From the IMG/VR virus record IMGVR_UViG_3300032093_000371, positions 1 to 37,876 of that record: DNA of 37,876 nt. One strand, 5' to 3'. The notes under the pieces were generated by a model. That model was not told the origin of the DNA. It searched no databases and was given only the letters and a program-made list of their open reading frames with translations. This document shows positions 17,501-25,775 of this stretch, in pieces. This DNA is from a virus. Made by a program: the position numbers and the translations under genes. Position 1 is the stretch's first letter. The number at the start of each line of letters is the position of its first letter.

Positions 17501-19455
17501 ATATATCGTGGTAAGTTCAGTGTAAGATAATTTGGATTATTATCGTCGTATCGTTGAGCGATAGCAGATTGTGCCGTCAACCAGTTTGTAGCGATAGTAC
17601 TATATGGACTATATGGTGTTCCATCTACTTGCTTTGGCCACGATCCCGTAGCATTATATTCTACTTCGTTGTTTACATAAAACGCACTAGCAGAATAAGC
17701 TGTAGACCCAGTTGCGTAATACAAGAATTGTTCGTATGGGTCAAAGTTTCTGATAATATTTTCTTTTTCTCTTGCCTTAAACTTTAGAGATATAGTACTA
17801 CTTGATACACTTGACGAAATACTTGCCGATGTCAATTCATCAATCTTTATAAGCTTTTCGTTGAATGCTTGAAGTCTCTTATAGGCAGACCCGAAATGTA
17901 CAAAATTGTTGTAATCAGTGAATTCAATATTAAGTTCTGATGATTTGAAGTCACCGGTAAACCAACGACGGAACACCGTATCGTCAAATGAAATTGTTGT
18001 ACCATTAATTATTGCGCCTTCTGATCCTGTTGCTAAACCTAGACTGGTCAAAGTCGTGTTGGTTGCAAACATCTTACCATCTATATAATTTCTGGAGTCT
18101 ATATTATATGGGCGTAAGTATGGGGTAGTGTCTCGTAGCGGTCCTAATGCGAAATTAACAATATCAACTACTGTTTCTGCAATTTCTCTACTGATAAAGG
18201 AAGGGGTGTCTGTAGCAATATCCGTATCAAGAGGTCTGGTAAGTTTTAATTGTACAGACCCAGTATCTTTTGGAGCGATACGCCATGCCTCAGCAACATA
18301 TTGTCTATCGTTACCGAAGTTAAGTAATGTCTTATATTCTCTATTTTCATCAAAGAATGTCAGTACTTTTTCACGAACTACTTGACGAGCGGTTTGTGAA
18401 AGTGCATTAAATAATTGAACATTCGCAGTAGATAAACTAATACGAAGTGGAATATTAATTAATGCTTGTTCTACGTCAGGTGAACGTGATAATGATTGTT
18501 GTTGTAAATTTAAGATGTTATCAATTAGTTCAATATATGATTTAAGATATATTAAACCATTAACATAAGTGCGTTCTAATCTATCGTCACCAGATGTTAC
18601 GTGTGTAAATGGGAAGTGACGCTTTAATGCATCTTTATTTACCCACTTTTCTGCATTACCATTTCCACCAGGACCAGGATGTTCTGGTGATGTTATACCC
18701 GTACCATTTGGGGTTGATGTACAGAAGAGTGCATCAGCCAAACTTTCACGAATAAGTAGTGCAATAGCTTCTTGGGTACTAACATCAAATGTTTTAATTC
18801 CTCCTCGGTCATCATATAATCGTTCAATTGACCGACGAGTAGATGAGTTTTGAATTGCTTGTGCGGTAATATTAGGGAAATCCGCGCGCGTCATTTTCCA
18901 AGGCGCAGCATTATCTTCTCTATTTGTCTGTGCGTTTGATTTTAGAATATTAGCTACGGCCACTATTCCAGATATAACTCCTGCATATGGGAGAAGAAAT
19001 CTTGCTATACCCAACGCACCAGTAGTTCCTGCCAATAGTGCACCAGTTGATACCCCAAAAACTCCCGCGGGGGCCGAAAGTGCAAGTGCTCCCGCAACTC
19101 CAGTCCCTACTACACCTGCTGTAGCTACTGTATTTGTTAAATTAGTATTAGCTCTAGCACTTGCTACTTCTAGTTCTATGTCACTTATATATTTTTGTAC
19201 TTTATCAATTTTAACCGCACCGTCACCGAAAAACTTTGGGTCGGTGAAACTGTCAAAAATGATTTGTATTTTTCGTTTCTTTTCCCGTAAATCATCGGCA
19301 CTAAAATATATTTCGTATGCCAATTGTTGTAGTTCAATACGCTCATCGTCACTTAATTCTGTAGGTATACCTAACCCAAATTGAAATCCTTTGGAATTAT
19401 TTACGACCCTTTTATATGTTTCATTTTGGGTATTTACAAATATTCTATGGCTCAT
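14569..19455 (-). CDS. Giant (1628-residue) baseplate/tail-fibre-type structural protein with LamG-like domain
   Basis: This is the largest gene of the window. The N-terminal 100 residues are charged and helical. A Gly/Ala-rich hydrophobic stretch at about 108-170 could span a membrane or pack in a helical bundle. The region at about 630-770 contains FLTLFEMVGHLVDNIKVYI and KTKGSRTSFDALLNTYGI, phrases typical of large myophage tail proteins. At about 790-1000 lies a concanavalin/LamG-like beta sandwich ending FDGVVDEVRVWGENIS, whose DEVRVW strand is the usual hallmark. The C-terminal third is beta-rich. By size and location after gp6-type genes it may replace T4 gp7/gp10-class wedge or fibre proteins, but no direct homology is claimed. 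The carbohydrate-binding-type fold suggests host-surface contact. Confidence 0.8.
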   Translation of the reverse strand: MSHRIFVNTQNETYKRVVNNSKGFQFGLGIPTELSDDERIELQQLAYEIYFSADDLREKKRKIQIIFDSFTDPKFFGDGAVKIDKVQKYISDIELEVASARANTNLTNTVATAGVVGTGVAGALALSAPAGVFGVSTGALLAGTTGALGIARFLLPYAGVISGIVAVANILKSNAQTNREDNAAPWKMTRADFPNITAQAIQNSSTRRSIERLYDDRGGIKTFDVSTQEAIALLIRESLADALFCTSTPNGTGITSPEHPGPGGNGNAEKWVNKDALKRHFPFTHVTSGDDRLERTYVNGLIYLKSYIELIDNILNLQQQSLSRSPDVEQALINIPLRISLSTANVQLFNALSQTARQVVREKVLTFFDENREYKTLLNFGNDRQYVAEAWRIAPKDTGSVQLKLTRPLDTDIATDTPSFISREIAETVVDIVNFALGPLRDTTPYLRPYNIDSRNYIDGKMFATNTTLTSLGLATGSEGAIINGTTISFDDTVFRRWFTGDFKSSELNIEFTDYNNFVHFGSAYKRLQAFNEKLIKIDELTSASISSSVSSSTISLKFKAREKENIIRNFDPYEQFLYYATGSTAYSASAFYVNNEVEYNATGSWPKQVDGTPYSPYSTIATNWLTAQSAIAQRYDDNNPNYLTLNLPRYIREDTDSTDFLTLFEMVGHLVDNIKVYIDQFPNIYSTNINPLEELSMDQVYEVAQSFGLKLPNVYALENLQTFNAQFAGESGSRSYVAETWKRFLHSMVYFNKTKGSRTSFDALLNTYGINSPVLQIKETTSPSAGNYIRSDELTYGLTFTGSVDNFIRVPFVSSSLTASSVQLSFNPTLRRSSSLVTATNWAIDLVPHPSASKLDYGRIHVVSGSGRTIIATSSYFPLFSDDYTNLMLRSQSSDISIIQTDGDQILFQESVTASLGLLWNSTTFIHVGGSGSTQLDNQFDGVVDEVRVWGENISNDDFVSQAYDPGSYYGANYTSSYTSLYIHLPFSQPLSSITSSVTNESPYQNVSIVATLPANGFTTASFTRVLRSIKQFTPIVGSTIYTNKKVVVADPPVFNQQFVDENDTKILSRLTSIKQIEEKQYNSGQNVVSFAVSPTDFINQNIIRSMGVVDVNNIIGSPRYITGSGYSNLESIRKDYIEYFNQTVKPNDFIRFFKDLTQGPSEMADEMSPARAKLLDGIVIESPVLSRNKDTLVRSITVNGTATKKFEAYASGSGSSWDSITTVGAYSFLDSDEYIKPLPVPFADTLPITAILPMSSSIDIKESTKSTKLPPFQRVVQKVGNDYVTSSFLDQNSSFATLEALPIDTETSVGTTGSGYPRNPFVGIPASGSLPRRFPSEEGTLIPFYDIPPRSDFKDVGSFSYFHKQNGVYSYDIYTLYKKPYIVKFDDGTLGQINLDSPTERELSPLTLVETGSLPEEYGRNATFISTASYAGGEQVVGSILIANLFTLYGLNGPTGLRLRLYNDQTKQSLDSTRDFYTLPTGSHGVLFDGLLAGSADVFPYVMAQTTNSIIYYTIDNLTASPISSSIIFNYFAYDPDNLYPRGYLPRHYKFSRDNGTSIKRRNYLGCRSVNKTFDGQSPFTVSISTENTVVVNTFATQAAAGTGTVKIPTENPGIRFGGRGRLGVE

Positions 19456-19461
19456 GTTATA

Positions 19462-20226
19462 TTACTCGACCACTGTAGAAGTTCTGGGTTGATTTTGCCC
19501 ATCGCCTGGTTGTTGTGGACCAGCTGATGATGAAGTGTCTCGTACAATAAAGGTTATACTAGTTTCTCTTTCTGGTCCTGCGGTAATAGTAACCGTTGTT
19601 TCTCCAGAAGATATACCTCGTATAATTCGTGGAGTATATGGATTGTAATCTATTTGAGTATTCTCTGGTTCTTCTACTTGAACAATACTTGTATTATTTG
19701 ACTTCCAAACTACATCTGGTACATTCTTAACTGGATTACCATCAACATCATATACAGTAATATCGACTTGAACCCGTTCGCCTGGGTCTATTGTATAAGT
19801 ACTTTGTGGTACCGTTATAGTATTTTTATTATTTGCTTGACTACCCGTTGGCGCAGGAGGAGATATTATAGGAAAACTACCCGACTTAATATCTAAACTT
19901 ATGTCTGGATATATCGACGAGGATGGTACATTTTCTATTTCAGGCGGTAAATCAATTTTTACCAAAACTACACTAGTACTTGTAGGCCCTAATACAACAT
20001 TTCCACTTGGGAATTTTAAATTAGCCCCAGTTGTGGGGTTAACAATTTGTATCCACGGTACTGTGGTGGTTATGTTGACCGTAATAGGCACTTCCGTATC
20101 ACTATTTGCCATAGCCAAAGGAATATCAGTGACCGTGGAAGTATTAAAATTATAGTTTCTGATATATTCAATACTACTCGTAGCTAATACATACGAAAAT
20201 TTTTCACGGATATTGTAAGTACTCAT
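19462..20226 (-). CDS. Virion protein with BIG2-like Ig domain
   Basis: This 254-residue protein has a beta-rich N-terminal half. At about 135-230 there is a domain with the bacterial Ig-like group 2 pattern: ITVPQSTYTIDPGERVQVDI, then VVWKSNNTSIVQV, then IRGISSGETTVTITAG. The tail is Gly/Gln/Pro/Ser-rich. BIG2 domains in phage virions decorate tails or capsids and can bind surface sugars. The ATG overlaps the stop of the previous gene (ATGA, 20223-20226), and the giant tail protein starts 6 bases after its stop, so it is part of the same baseplate/fibre operon. Confidence 0.75.
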   Translation of the reverse strand: MSTYNIREKFSYVLATSSIEYIRNYNFNTSTVTDIPLAMANSDTEVPITVNITTTVPWIQIVNPTTGANLKFPSGNVVLGPTSTSVVLVKIDLPPEIENVPSSSIYPDISLDIKSGSFPIISPPAPTGSQANNKNTITVPQSTYTIDPGERVQVDITVYDVDGNPVKNVPDVVWKSNNTSIVQVEEPENTQIDYNPYTPRIIRGISSGETTVTITAGPERETSITFIVRDTSSSAGPQQPGDGQNQPRTSTVVE

Positions 20227-21098
20227 ATTAAGTCAAACCGATAATTTTGTGGATTTTGTGCTTCATCATTTAGTGCAGCATCATACGCGATATCAATTGC
20301 GTTGACAACATATTCAGACAACTCTGTTTCGGTGAAACTGGTACTACCCGATAACAACACCATATCTTCTACAGTTTGTAATGCAATCGGATACGCATCA
20401 TCAAGTACGTTTTGCATAATAGTATTAATACCAATACGACTTCCATCATCATCGTCAAAATTATATTGAATAAGCTTTTCACCAGACCCACTTGCAAAGT
20501 TTTGATAGAGTGATGCACTATTAATTTTTATTGGGCTGGTTGGTAGTACTAATTCGTCTGACCCTTCTTGGTTAAAGATTTGACGTAATATTGGTTTTAT
20601 AAATTCTGCCGGTATTAATGGGGTTGCAAATTGTTCTAATACTTTTTGTTGTGTGGTATCGGTTAATTTTAATTCTACTTCGGTGCGTGATGTTGATATT
20701 CTATTGACTTTTAAGATTCTATTGTCGTATGCACCGATTTCATCTGCAAAAAAGTTAAGTGTAACTGAATATTGCCCAGACGGTAAATCTAATCCTGGTA
20801 CTTTAGCAAAATCAATATATAATAACTTACGCAAACTGTTGTCATTATATTGTAATGTTTCGGTGAAGATTGAACCACTAACATTTCGCACAACATCTGA
20901 AAATATTATAGAATTATCGGATAAACTATATAAGTTAATTTCAACATTATTTTGGAGTAACGCTTCAGAAAAATCCGCCGGAACCTCCATATCAAGTAAA
21001 TCATCTTTTTTATTTGCTATAATACGAGACACCGTATATCTAGTATACGCATCTGATAGTTCTTGTAGGTTACTTTGGTAATTTTGCTGTTCTGCCAT
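20223..21098 (-). CDS. Putative baseplate/tail structural protein, unknown
   Basis: This 291-residue protein has an N-terminal helical part (MAEQQNYQSNLQELSDAYTR). A beta domain at about 60-150 includes GQYSVTLNFFADEIGAYDNRI, and the C-terminal part is more acidic and helical (LSEYVVNAIDIAYDAALND). The phrase LPSGQYSVTLNFF resembles a ligand-free beta sandwich used for docking in tail proteins. No catalytic motif was found. It has a 1-base overlap with the upstream gene (TAATG) and a 4-base overlap with the downstream one, placing it firmly within the baseplate cluster. Confidence 0.72.
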   Translation of the reverse strand: MAEQQNYQSNLQELSDAYTRYTVSRIIANKKDDLLDMEVPADFSEALLQNNVEINLYSLSDNSIIFSDVVRNVSGSIFTETLQYNDNSLRKLLYIDFAKVPGLDLPSGQYSVTLNFFADEIGAYDNRILKVNRISTSRTEVELKLTDTTQQKVLEQFATPLIPAEFIKPILRQIFNQEGSDELVLPTSPIKINSASLYQNFASGSGEKLIQYNFDDDDGSRIGINTIMQNVLDDAYPIALQTVEDMVLLSGSTSFTETELSEYVVNAIDIAYDAALNDEAQNPQNYRFDLI

Positions 21099-21373
21099 TA
21101 GTCTAACTCTTCAAAATTTTTATTGATTCTGGTTAACCATACATTATAGTCCAACTTTTCTTTGTAAATTGGAGTGTAATATACACTACGGTCCATCAAT
21201 CCTTCTTCGGGCAACGTCACGGTTTGCACTGTTGCCGAATAATTAGTATGGATTGATGCACTTTGTCCAGATGCTGACACATCAAATAAAGACAATGAGA
21301 TATCAATCTGTTCTTTATTGACTATACTTCCACTATCTGGACTAACACTACTTGATAAAAATGTTGTTGCCAT
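21098..21373 (-). CDS. Small tail-cluster protein, unknown
   Basis: The protein has 91 residues and starts MATTFLSSSVSPDSG. It has a Ser/Thr/Val-rich first half and a C-terminal YNVWLTRINKNFEELD helix. No motif is recognised. It is sandwiched with 1- to 3-base junctions between the DNRLRE-like protein gene and the 291-residue structural gene, so co-translation and a structural or assembly role are likely. Confidence 0.68.
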   Translation of the reverse strand: MATTFLSSSVSPDSGSIVNKEQIDISLSLFDVSASGQSASIHTNYSATVQTVTLPEEGLMDRSVYYTPIYKEKLDYNVWLTRINKNFEELD

Positions 21374-21376
21374 AAA

Positions 21377-22417
21377 TTATTTAACTTTAAATAGAGTGTC
21401 GGTGTCGATTACTCTAGAATAATCGCCGTTTACAACTTTTAATTTTAATGTATAAAATCTGCCTGGGTATAGTGGTGCTGTATCGAGAATTACATACGAT
21501 CCTGTTGCGTCGGTGTTTATTTTACTATAGTTATCAAATGGTATAACAGTTGTGTTGCTTTGTACATCGACCACAGAAAAATATGATGATGTTGGTAAGT
21601 AATACTTGTTCTTATATCGTAGCACAGAATCAAATGATTTTAATGGGTATTGGTCACGAACTACCAAAGTTACCTTATCGACATCACCTTTTGTATATGT
21701 TTCTCGTAAATTAGATGCAACAACTTTTACATTTAGTGTTGAAATTGGTAATAAACTTCCCGTGACTACTGTTTGTGTTTCCCATACAACTTCTAATGTT
21801 GGTTGATGTATAGTGTGCGTTTGTGTTGAAAATATTTTAATATTTCCTTTATTTGTAGAATCTTGTTCATCGGCAATTGGAAAACGTAATCCCAACCCAT
21901 GAAAGGTATTTTGTATAGATTGACTAACGAATGGTTGTAGAATGTTTGTAACATCTACGCGAATATCTTGAAGTGGGTATGATGATAGAACGACACTTTG
22001 GCTAGTTGACCCCGTTAAGAAATCACCACCCGCACTACTCCACGACACCGCAGAAGTACATCTTGCCCACGATGCACCGTCTTCTACATTTTCTATATCT
22101 TGATAAAAGAATCCACTACCTTCATCCCACGACCGAGAAACTTTATAAATAAGAATTTGTTGATTTCTCTTAACATTATCTGCATTTGCTAACTTTAAGT
22201 TCAAGAAATAACTAGCGGTTGCTGGTACACTTGCTGTGGTTGGTAATTCAAAATATAGCAACGACCGCGCTGAACCCGTTGCATATGCAGTCGAGCTAGT
22301 AGGTTCGGATATATCTATGACCTTACCTATTTCAAGTATTTCATCTAATCCAGCGTTGTTGTTTACAAACGCTTGGTATAATGTAGTATCTTTACTGGCG
22401 GTTAATATGGTTCTCAT
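21377..22417 (-). CDS. DNRLRE-like virion protein
   Basis: In this 346-residue protein the first 210 residues have the pattern of a DNRLRE/TGF-beta-propeptide-like beta sandwich. They include TLYQAFVNNNAGLDEILEIG, a RSLLYFELPTT strand, YKVSRSWDEGSGFFYQDIEN, and the later DIRVDVTNILQPFV. In bacterial surface proteins this domain contains 'SWdEgs' and 'vtDVTdlV' phrases of just this type. The remaining 130 residues look like an additional Ig-like domain. It is likely a tail-peripheral or adhesin component. The start overlaps the gp6 stop by 4 bases (22414-22417), linking it to baseplate expression. Confidence 0.78.
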   Translation of the reverse strand: MRTILTASKDTTLYQAFVNNNAGLDEILEIGKVIDISEPTSSTAYATGSARSLLYFELPTTASVPATASYFLNLKLANADNVKRNQQILIYKVSRSWDEGSGFFYQDIENVEDGASWARCTSAVSWSSAGGDFLTGSTSQSVVLSSYPLQDIRVDVTNILQPFVSQSIQNTFHGLGLRFPIADEQDSTNKGNIKIFSTQTHTIHQPTLEVVWETQTVVTGSLLPISTLNVKVVASNLRETYTKGDVDKVTLVVRDQYPLKSFDSVLRYKNKYYLPTSSYFSVVDVQSNTTVIPFDNYSKINTDATGSYVILDTAPLYPGRFYTLKLKVVNGDYSRVIDTDTLFKVK

Positions 22418-24339
22418 TGGGTAGCGTTTCCTATAATATCAGTTGTTGGATATTTCAACTCAAAGATACTTGGGTCGAGACTTGGATAGATAACCCCATT
22501 GATTGTGGCTTCGTCAATATTATATCGATAATTTTGATATCCAAGACCATCTCTGTATTCATATCTGTTGAAGATACGAACACTCTTTACTGTCTGGACC
22601 CCCTCTACCAATCCAATATTGTATGACAAATCTGCTAAGATGATTGGTTGATTGATGTTCCATTTACTTGTATCAAAAAAATCTTGTACAGCCCCAATAC
22701 TTCGTGCGACAACATCATTTACATTGTAATTTCTTAGTACAGAGATGTCAAATTGTACGCCGATATTGATAATAAATGCATCGAGAATATTAACATCATC
22801 GGTTAACATTCTAAACTGTTCAAGATATCGTGCTAAATTTTCTTTAACCAATGTATTTAATTCATCTAAATTACCATTAGTATCATATCCTAATGTGTAC
22901 AAGTTTATTACATTTGGACGCACTGGATTATCTACATACACTTTGTCATTTTGTGCTGCTAATATTCTGTTAATCTGTTCATCTCTTACTGCAAAGGCTT
23001 TTGCTATACGACCAAACCGTGAAGGTAGTGCGTAAGAACGAACTGCATAATCTTCTACAGTAACTACACGATTTTGTGCATTAAAGAACGCCAATGCGTT
23101 TTCACGAATTTCGTCTATAGATTCACCTTCACCACCGCCAGTAGCTGGTAGGTCGTTGTTAATAGTGATACTTTGCACTGCTGCATTAAATGTACTAAGT
23201 TCTGCTTGTGTATAATCCGTTGTGTCATTTAATGTGGTTGTTTCAGCTACAACATTAATTGTATTGGAAGGAGTATTGGCATTTACCCCACCGCCAACCA
23301 AATAAGTTACTGTTAGTGTTATGTTCGCTGGAGCTATTCCGTAAGCATTGCTATTAAGAAAGTTTACATTATTAATAGCTACATTACCTAATGTATCTTC
23401 TATAGTATTTCCATACTGAGAATTTGCTACTTGTCTAGAGTCTAATGTCGTATTTACTTCGGCTTCGTTATCGGTTCCCGAACCAAAGACTAATTCCATT
23501 CGTGAATCTCTGTTCAGTCTGGTAACAAATCTGCGAGGAACTCTGCGAAGTCGTAACTTAGATGATGGTAAAATTCCTGTTTCACCATTATCAGTAACAT
23601 CTAGGTCATCCATAATCACATCTTGTGCTAAGTAGTCAACTTCGTACCAAGTATTACCGTTCGAATCAACCACACTTTCAATACCAATGATAGATTCCTC
23701 TGGCATTAGTACAGAGGTAAACTTTTGTGCGCTTCCAAAAGAAAATGTGGTTGTTCTTTCTTCAGCTGATACCAATAGGGCCGGTTTACTAACAATAAAT
23801 GTGTCAGGATTACCACCACCAGTAAATGTATTAATTATATAGTTTTCTGCGGTAATGTCTGAGAAATATACATCCTCACCCAATCTGAATTGAACTGAGG
23901 TTTGTCCGCTTGTAGTGAATGTACTTCCCCGTGCTACTTTAATCAAATATCGTGGGTCCGGTACATAAACACCATTATCAAGTATTGCTGGTGCTAATTG
24001 ATATAATGTTGCTACCACTGTAGACGGTGAAACTAATTTTGGTTTGTATCCGAGGAATTGTGAGATAGAAATGACATTTTCTTGTTGTTCAGCATATGCT
24101 AACAAGTTTTCTTTAAATTGATTATCAATATAAAATGAAAGGACATCACCAATATATGATGCCATTTCAATAAACATCATACCAGGTGAAGTTTCATTAA
24201 AATCTGAGTATGCGTTTGGGTAATATGCTTTAGCAAATTCTATTAAGTTTTGTCTAAAGTCCGTGAACGTCTTTGAGACATAATTAATTTGCTTGACATT
24301 TGGTCTTGGTTGTATAATTACTGATTGATTTGTTGCCAT
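22414..24339 (-). CDS. 6: Baseplate wedge protein gp6 (baseplate J-like)
   Basis: gp6 forms the inner ring of the baseplate wedge and controls its sheath-triggering rearrangement. The 641-residue protein (T4 gp6 is 660) starts with the family's hallmark segment, including FTDFRQNLIEFAKAYYPN, SDFNETSPGMMFIEM and YIGDVLSFYIDNQF. A helical section DIRENALAFFNAQNRVVTVEDY (about 405-430) is typical of the baseplate_J core. The C-terminal domain also matches the family pattern, with ADLSYNIGLVEGVQTVKSV. It follows gp25 by 13 bases, an order common in T4-like and other contractile systems. This is a secure assignment. Confidence 0.95.
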   Translation of the reverse strand: MATNQSVIIQPRPNVKQINYVSKTFTDFRQNLIEFAKAYYPNAYSDFNETSPGMMFIEMASYIGDVLSFYIDNQFKENLLAYAEQQENVISISQFLGYKPKLVSPSTVVATLYQLAPAILDNGVYVPDPRYLIKVARGSTFTTSGQTSVQFRLGEDVYFSDITAENYIINTFTGGGNPDTFIVSKPALLVSAEERTTTFSFGSAQKFTSVLMPEESIIGIESVVDSNGNTWYEVDYLAQDVIMDDLDVTDNGETGILPSSKLRLRRVPRRFVTRLNRDSRMELVFGSGTDNEAEVNTTLDSRQVANSQYGNTIEDTLGNVAINNVNFLNSNAYGIAPANITLTVTYLVGGGVNANTPSNTINVVAETTTLNDTTDYTQAELSTFNAAVQSITINNDLPATGGGEGESIDEIRENALAFFNAQNRVVTVEDYAVRSYALPSRFGRIAKAFAVRDEQINRILAAQNDKVYVDNPVRPNVINLYTLGYDTNGNLDELNTLVKENLARYLEQFRMLTDDVNILDAFIINIGVQFDISVLRNYNVNDVVARSIGAVQDFFDTSKWNINQPIILADLSYNIGLVEGVQTVKSVRIFNRYEYRDGLGYQNYRYNIDEATINGVIYPSLDPSIFELKYPTTDIIGNATQ

Positions 24340-24352
24340 TTAAAACTCCAAA

Positions 24353-24838
24353 TTAATTAAGTCTTCTAATACGACGAGCGTTTTCAAGCGCTGTAATTTC
24401 TGCTTGTGTAGGTACAGCATCTTCTGGAACTTCTGTAAACCCAACTGTTGGTGCACCAAATTGTTGTGCTGCTAATGTTATTTGGTCGGTTACATTTGGG
24501 TTATTTCTGAATCTGTATAAACATTTTATACTGATAATATTTTCATCATCTGTTTTAGTAATTTGAAAATCTATTAATTCAATAAATGGTAACCACCGGT
24601 CTACTGCTTCCGCTACTGCTAATCGAGCATTTTCTAATGTCTCTTCAGTTAATGGTTCAAATAATATTTTCCACAAGTCGCACCCCAAATCTGGTTGCCC
24701 AACCCGTTCTCCCTTCTTCGTAAGAATCAAATTCTTAAAGTTAGAACGAACTTGTTGAATTACCGTTGTTGATTGGTCAAACATTCCTGTTTGTCCTAAC
24801 CGAACTGGTAATGTGATACCAATAAACTTCTGAGCCAT
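24353..24838 (-). CDS. 25: Baseplate wedge protein gp25
   Basis: gp25 belongs to the GPW/gp25 (TssE-like) family that links the baseplate wedge to the tail sheath. The 161-residue protein (T4 gp25 is 132) carries the conserved core QQVRSNFKNLILTKKGER followed by Gly-x-PDLGCDLWKILFEPL, matching the family's 'n.r.lLlt..GEr...p.fG..l...lfe' pattern. The remaining beta-strands match as well. An extra 25-30 residues at the C-terminus are charged. It sits directly before gp6, as expected for the conserved gp25-gp6 pair. Confidence 0.94.
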   Translation of the reverse strand: MAQKFIGITLPVRLGQTGMFDQSTTVIQQVRSNFKNLILTKKGERVGQPDLGCDLWKILFEPLTEETLENARLAVAEAVDRWLPFIELIDFQITKTDDENIISIKCLYRFRNNPNVTDQITLAAQQFGAPTVGFTEVPEDAVPTQAEITALENARRIRRLN

Positions 24839-24850
24839 TTATATCTCCAA

Positions 24851-25207
24851 TCAGGTCAACTTCATTGCTTTCATTAGAGCAGAATAGTCTCTATTGATAG
24901 CTTGTAGCGTAGGATTATCTTCAGTCATACCTTGTGGAGCTTGCATTACTGGACCCACATTCTTTGATGTTGCCGTAATGGTATCACCATGGCGTTCTAG
25001 TCCCATCATTGCAGCTAGTTGACTACGAGAAAGTTTTGGTTTAGCAGTAGCTGCTTCGTTTACCTTATTTGGTTGACTACTCTTAATTTCTGCAATAGCT
25101 TCCCCAAGAACTTCTGGAAGAATCTTTTTTACGGCCTTTTCAACCGATTCTTCAATTTGTTCTTTGACCAATTCCTTGACATACGCTCTGAATAATGCTT
25201 TATCCAT
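24851..25207 (-). CDS. Small helical protein of the baseplate cluster, unknown
   Basis: In this 118-residue protein residues 1-45 form a highly charged amphipathic helix (FRAYVKELVKEQIEESVEKAVKK). A linker and a short C-terminal helix (LQAINRDYSALMKAMKL) follow. It is probably a coiled-coil-forming accessory or assembly factor, but no family is recognised. The spacing to gp25 is 12 bases, and it sits between gp5-associated genes and gp25. Confidence 0.7.
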   Translation of the reverse strand: MDKALFRAYVKELVKEQIEESVEKAVKKILPEVLGEAIAEIKSSQPNKVNEAATAKPKLSRSQLAAMMGLERHGDTITATSKNVGPVMQAPQGMTEDNPTLQAINRDYSALMKAMKLT

Positions 25208-25218
25208 AATATTACCCT

Positions 25219-25773
25219 CTACTGGTTATTAAATCGTCCAAGAACCGTGCTTTTTGTTTCTTGGTTTTTTAACGACTGTCTATACTTGAACGGATTTTCT
25301 TGTTTTTTAAGTTCTGAATCTAATGCTTTTACAGATGCTTGTTGTTTTCGTTGTTTAATTCTGTCTATCTTAGTTTTGATATAGTTCTTAATTTGACCGT
25401 ATGATGGTATTCGAGGTCTTGATGGTATAAATGAATTTACTGTTGGAAGCGTTGGTAATGCCGGTAACCCACCGGTATATGTACTTGCTGCATTTAGGGT
25501 TCGTGCTCTAACTTGGTCAATACTTCCCGTAGTAAATAATCTATCTGGTATAACCGTGTTTAGTATTGAAAACTGTGGTATTTCGGGTATATTAGCTGTT
25601 GGTATATTTCCCGCCAACGATTGGAACGAACCAGAAATATTACTGGTGTTAACTGGTAGTAAATTACTTGGTACTCCCGAAACTCCAGTAGTTGGTGGTG
25701 ATATAGTTGGAAGTTCCTCTACCTCTGCTCTAAACGGATTATTTATTGGTAATAAGTTACTAGGTATTGCCAT
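25219..25773 (-). CDS. Pro-rich baseplate-cluster protein with internal N-terminal repeat
   Basis: This 184-residue protein begins with IPSNLLPINNPF and repeats the phrase as VPSNLLPVNTSN about 30 residues later. It continues as a Pro/Thr/Ile-rich extended stretch to about 125, and ends in a Lys/Gln-rich helical tail (KTKIDRIKQRKQQ). No catalytic signature is present. Its extended Pro-rich body suggests a linear peptide wrapped on another virion protein, such as the adjacent gp5 hub. It lies directly after gp5 (2-base gap). Confidence 0.68.
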   Translation of the reverse strand: MAIPSNLLPINNPFRAEVEELPTISPPTTGVSGVPSNLLPVNTSNISGSFQSLAGNIPTANIPEIPQFSILNTVIPDRLFTTGSIDQVRARTLNAASTYTGGLPALPTLPTVNSFIPSRPRIPSYGQIKNYIKTKIDRIKQRKQQASVKALDSELKKQENPFKYRQSLKNQETKSTVLGRFNNQ

Positions 25774-25775
25774 AA

